Assembly (NCBI GenBank): GCA_035263705.1 | Contig: DATFRA010000234.1 | Coordinates: forward strand, 1 to 6,252 | From: DASZHJ01 sp035263705 | GTDB taxonomy: Bacteria > Pseudomonadota > Alphaproteobacteria > ATCC43930 > CGMCC-115725 | Reading direction: 5' to 3' | DNA: 6,252 bases | In this document: in pieces, positions 6,085-6,252 of the stretch | Position numbering within the stretch: position 1 is the stretch's first letter | Layout of the letters: the number at the start of each line of letters is the position of its first letter | Notes under the pieces: generated by a model | The model's database searches: none | Told to the model about the DNA's origin: nothing | The model's input: the letters and a program-made list of their open reading frames with translations, nothing else | Program-made: the position numbers and the translations under genes

Positions 6085-6252
6085 GCCCCCGTCGTGGCGT
6101 CGCCGTCCTGGAGGCAGACGGCCTCATCCTCGAGCGGTTTCTGCCCTATCGGCTCTCCACCCTCACGCTGCGGATCTCCAACGCGATCGCGCGGAGTTAC
6201 GAGCGGCGCTTCAACCTCAGTGTGCCGGAGTGGCGGGTCATGGCGGTCCTGG
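6069..6252 (+). CDS. MarR-family transcriptional regulator, N-terminal 61 residues (3' end outside window)
   Basis: The frame starts with ATG at 6069 and stays open to the window edge: MKLNPSPRRGVAVLEADGLI, then LERFLPYRLSTLTLRISNAI, then ARSYERRFNLSVPEWRVMAVL. The FLPYRLS-x(6)-IS-AIARSYERRFNLSVPEWRVMAVL pattern is the N-terminal dimerisation helix and first DNA-binding helices of MarR proteins. No earlier in-frame start is possible because TAG lies at 6060-6062, and no Shine-Dalgarno is visible. The start codon is inside a perfect palindrome, so the protein probably binds across its own start and the hpd promoter. Its position suggests control of tyrosine/homogentisate degradation, with homogentisate or a related aromatic acid as a possible ligand; that is inference. 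The C-terminal half is not seen. Confidence 0.88.
   Translation, partial: MKLNPSPRRGVAVLEADGLILERFLPYRLSTLTLRISNAIARSYERRFNLSVPEWRVMAVL

Overview
The window looks like a GC-rich alphaproteobacterial chromosome segment. The reasons are high G+C coding sequence, a GroEL tail ending in HDHGGMGGMDF, a compact tyrosine/homogentisate pathway cluster, and an intergenic palindromic repeat of a style common in that class. The exact genus cannot be told from the sequence. There are no RNA genes, insertion sequences, CRISPR arrays or phage genes.

Left part (1-1873, + strand). The window opens inside groEL, of which the last 202 residues are present, closed by a textbook intrinsic terminator. Next is a two-gene regulatory module: a YafY-type HTH/WYL transcription factor (740-1429) and a small VOC/glyoxalase-fold protein (1502-1873). 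Two palindromes of the same design (ACTGCTGCCA-5 nt-TGRCAGCAGK) lie upstream of the regulator and upstream of the VOC gene. They are most simply read as operators for the regulator, giving autoregulation plus control of the VOC gene.

Centre and right (1890-6001, - strand). Four genes encode consecutive steps from 4-hydroxyphenylpyruvate to fumarate plus acetoacetate. In transcription order they are hpd (4-hydroxyphenylpyruvate dioxygenase), hmgA (homogentisate 1,2-dioxygenase, a short form), a fumarylacetoacetate hydrolase and maiA (maleylacetoacetate isomerase). hmgA and the hydrolase overlap by ATGA, and hydrolase and maiA are 31 bp apart. hpd is separated from hmgA by 203 bp holding a long imperfect inverted repeat (4743-4867) with 18-bp and 17-bp perfect stem blocks. 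The maiA and VOC genes converge with only 16 bp between their stops and no visible terminator.

Right edge (6002-6252). A MarR-family regulator is transcribed divergently from hpd and runs off the window. A perfect 10-4-10 palindrome (6057-6080) lies between the two genes. It contains the marR start codon and overlaps a plausible hpd promoter, so the MarR protein probably represses both itself and the tyrosine operon.

The genes belong to known families. The parts most worth a second look are regulatory: the paired WYL operators, the MarR palindrome with an apparently leaderless start, and the repeat inside the catabolic operon.
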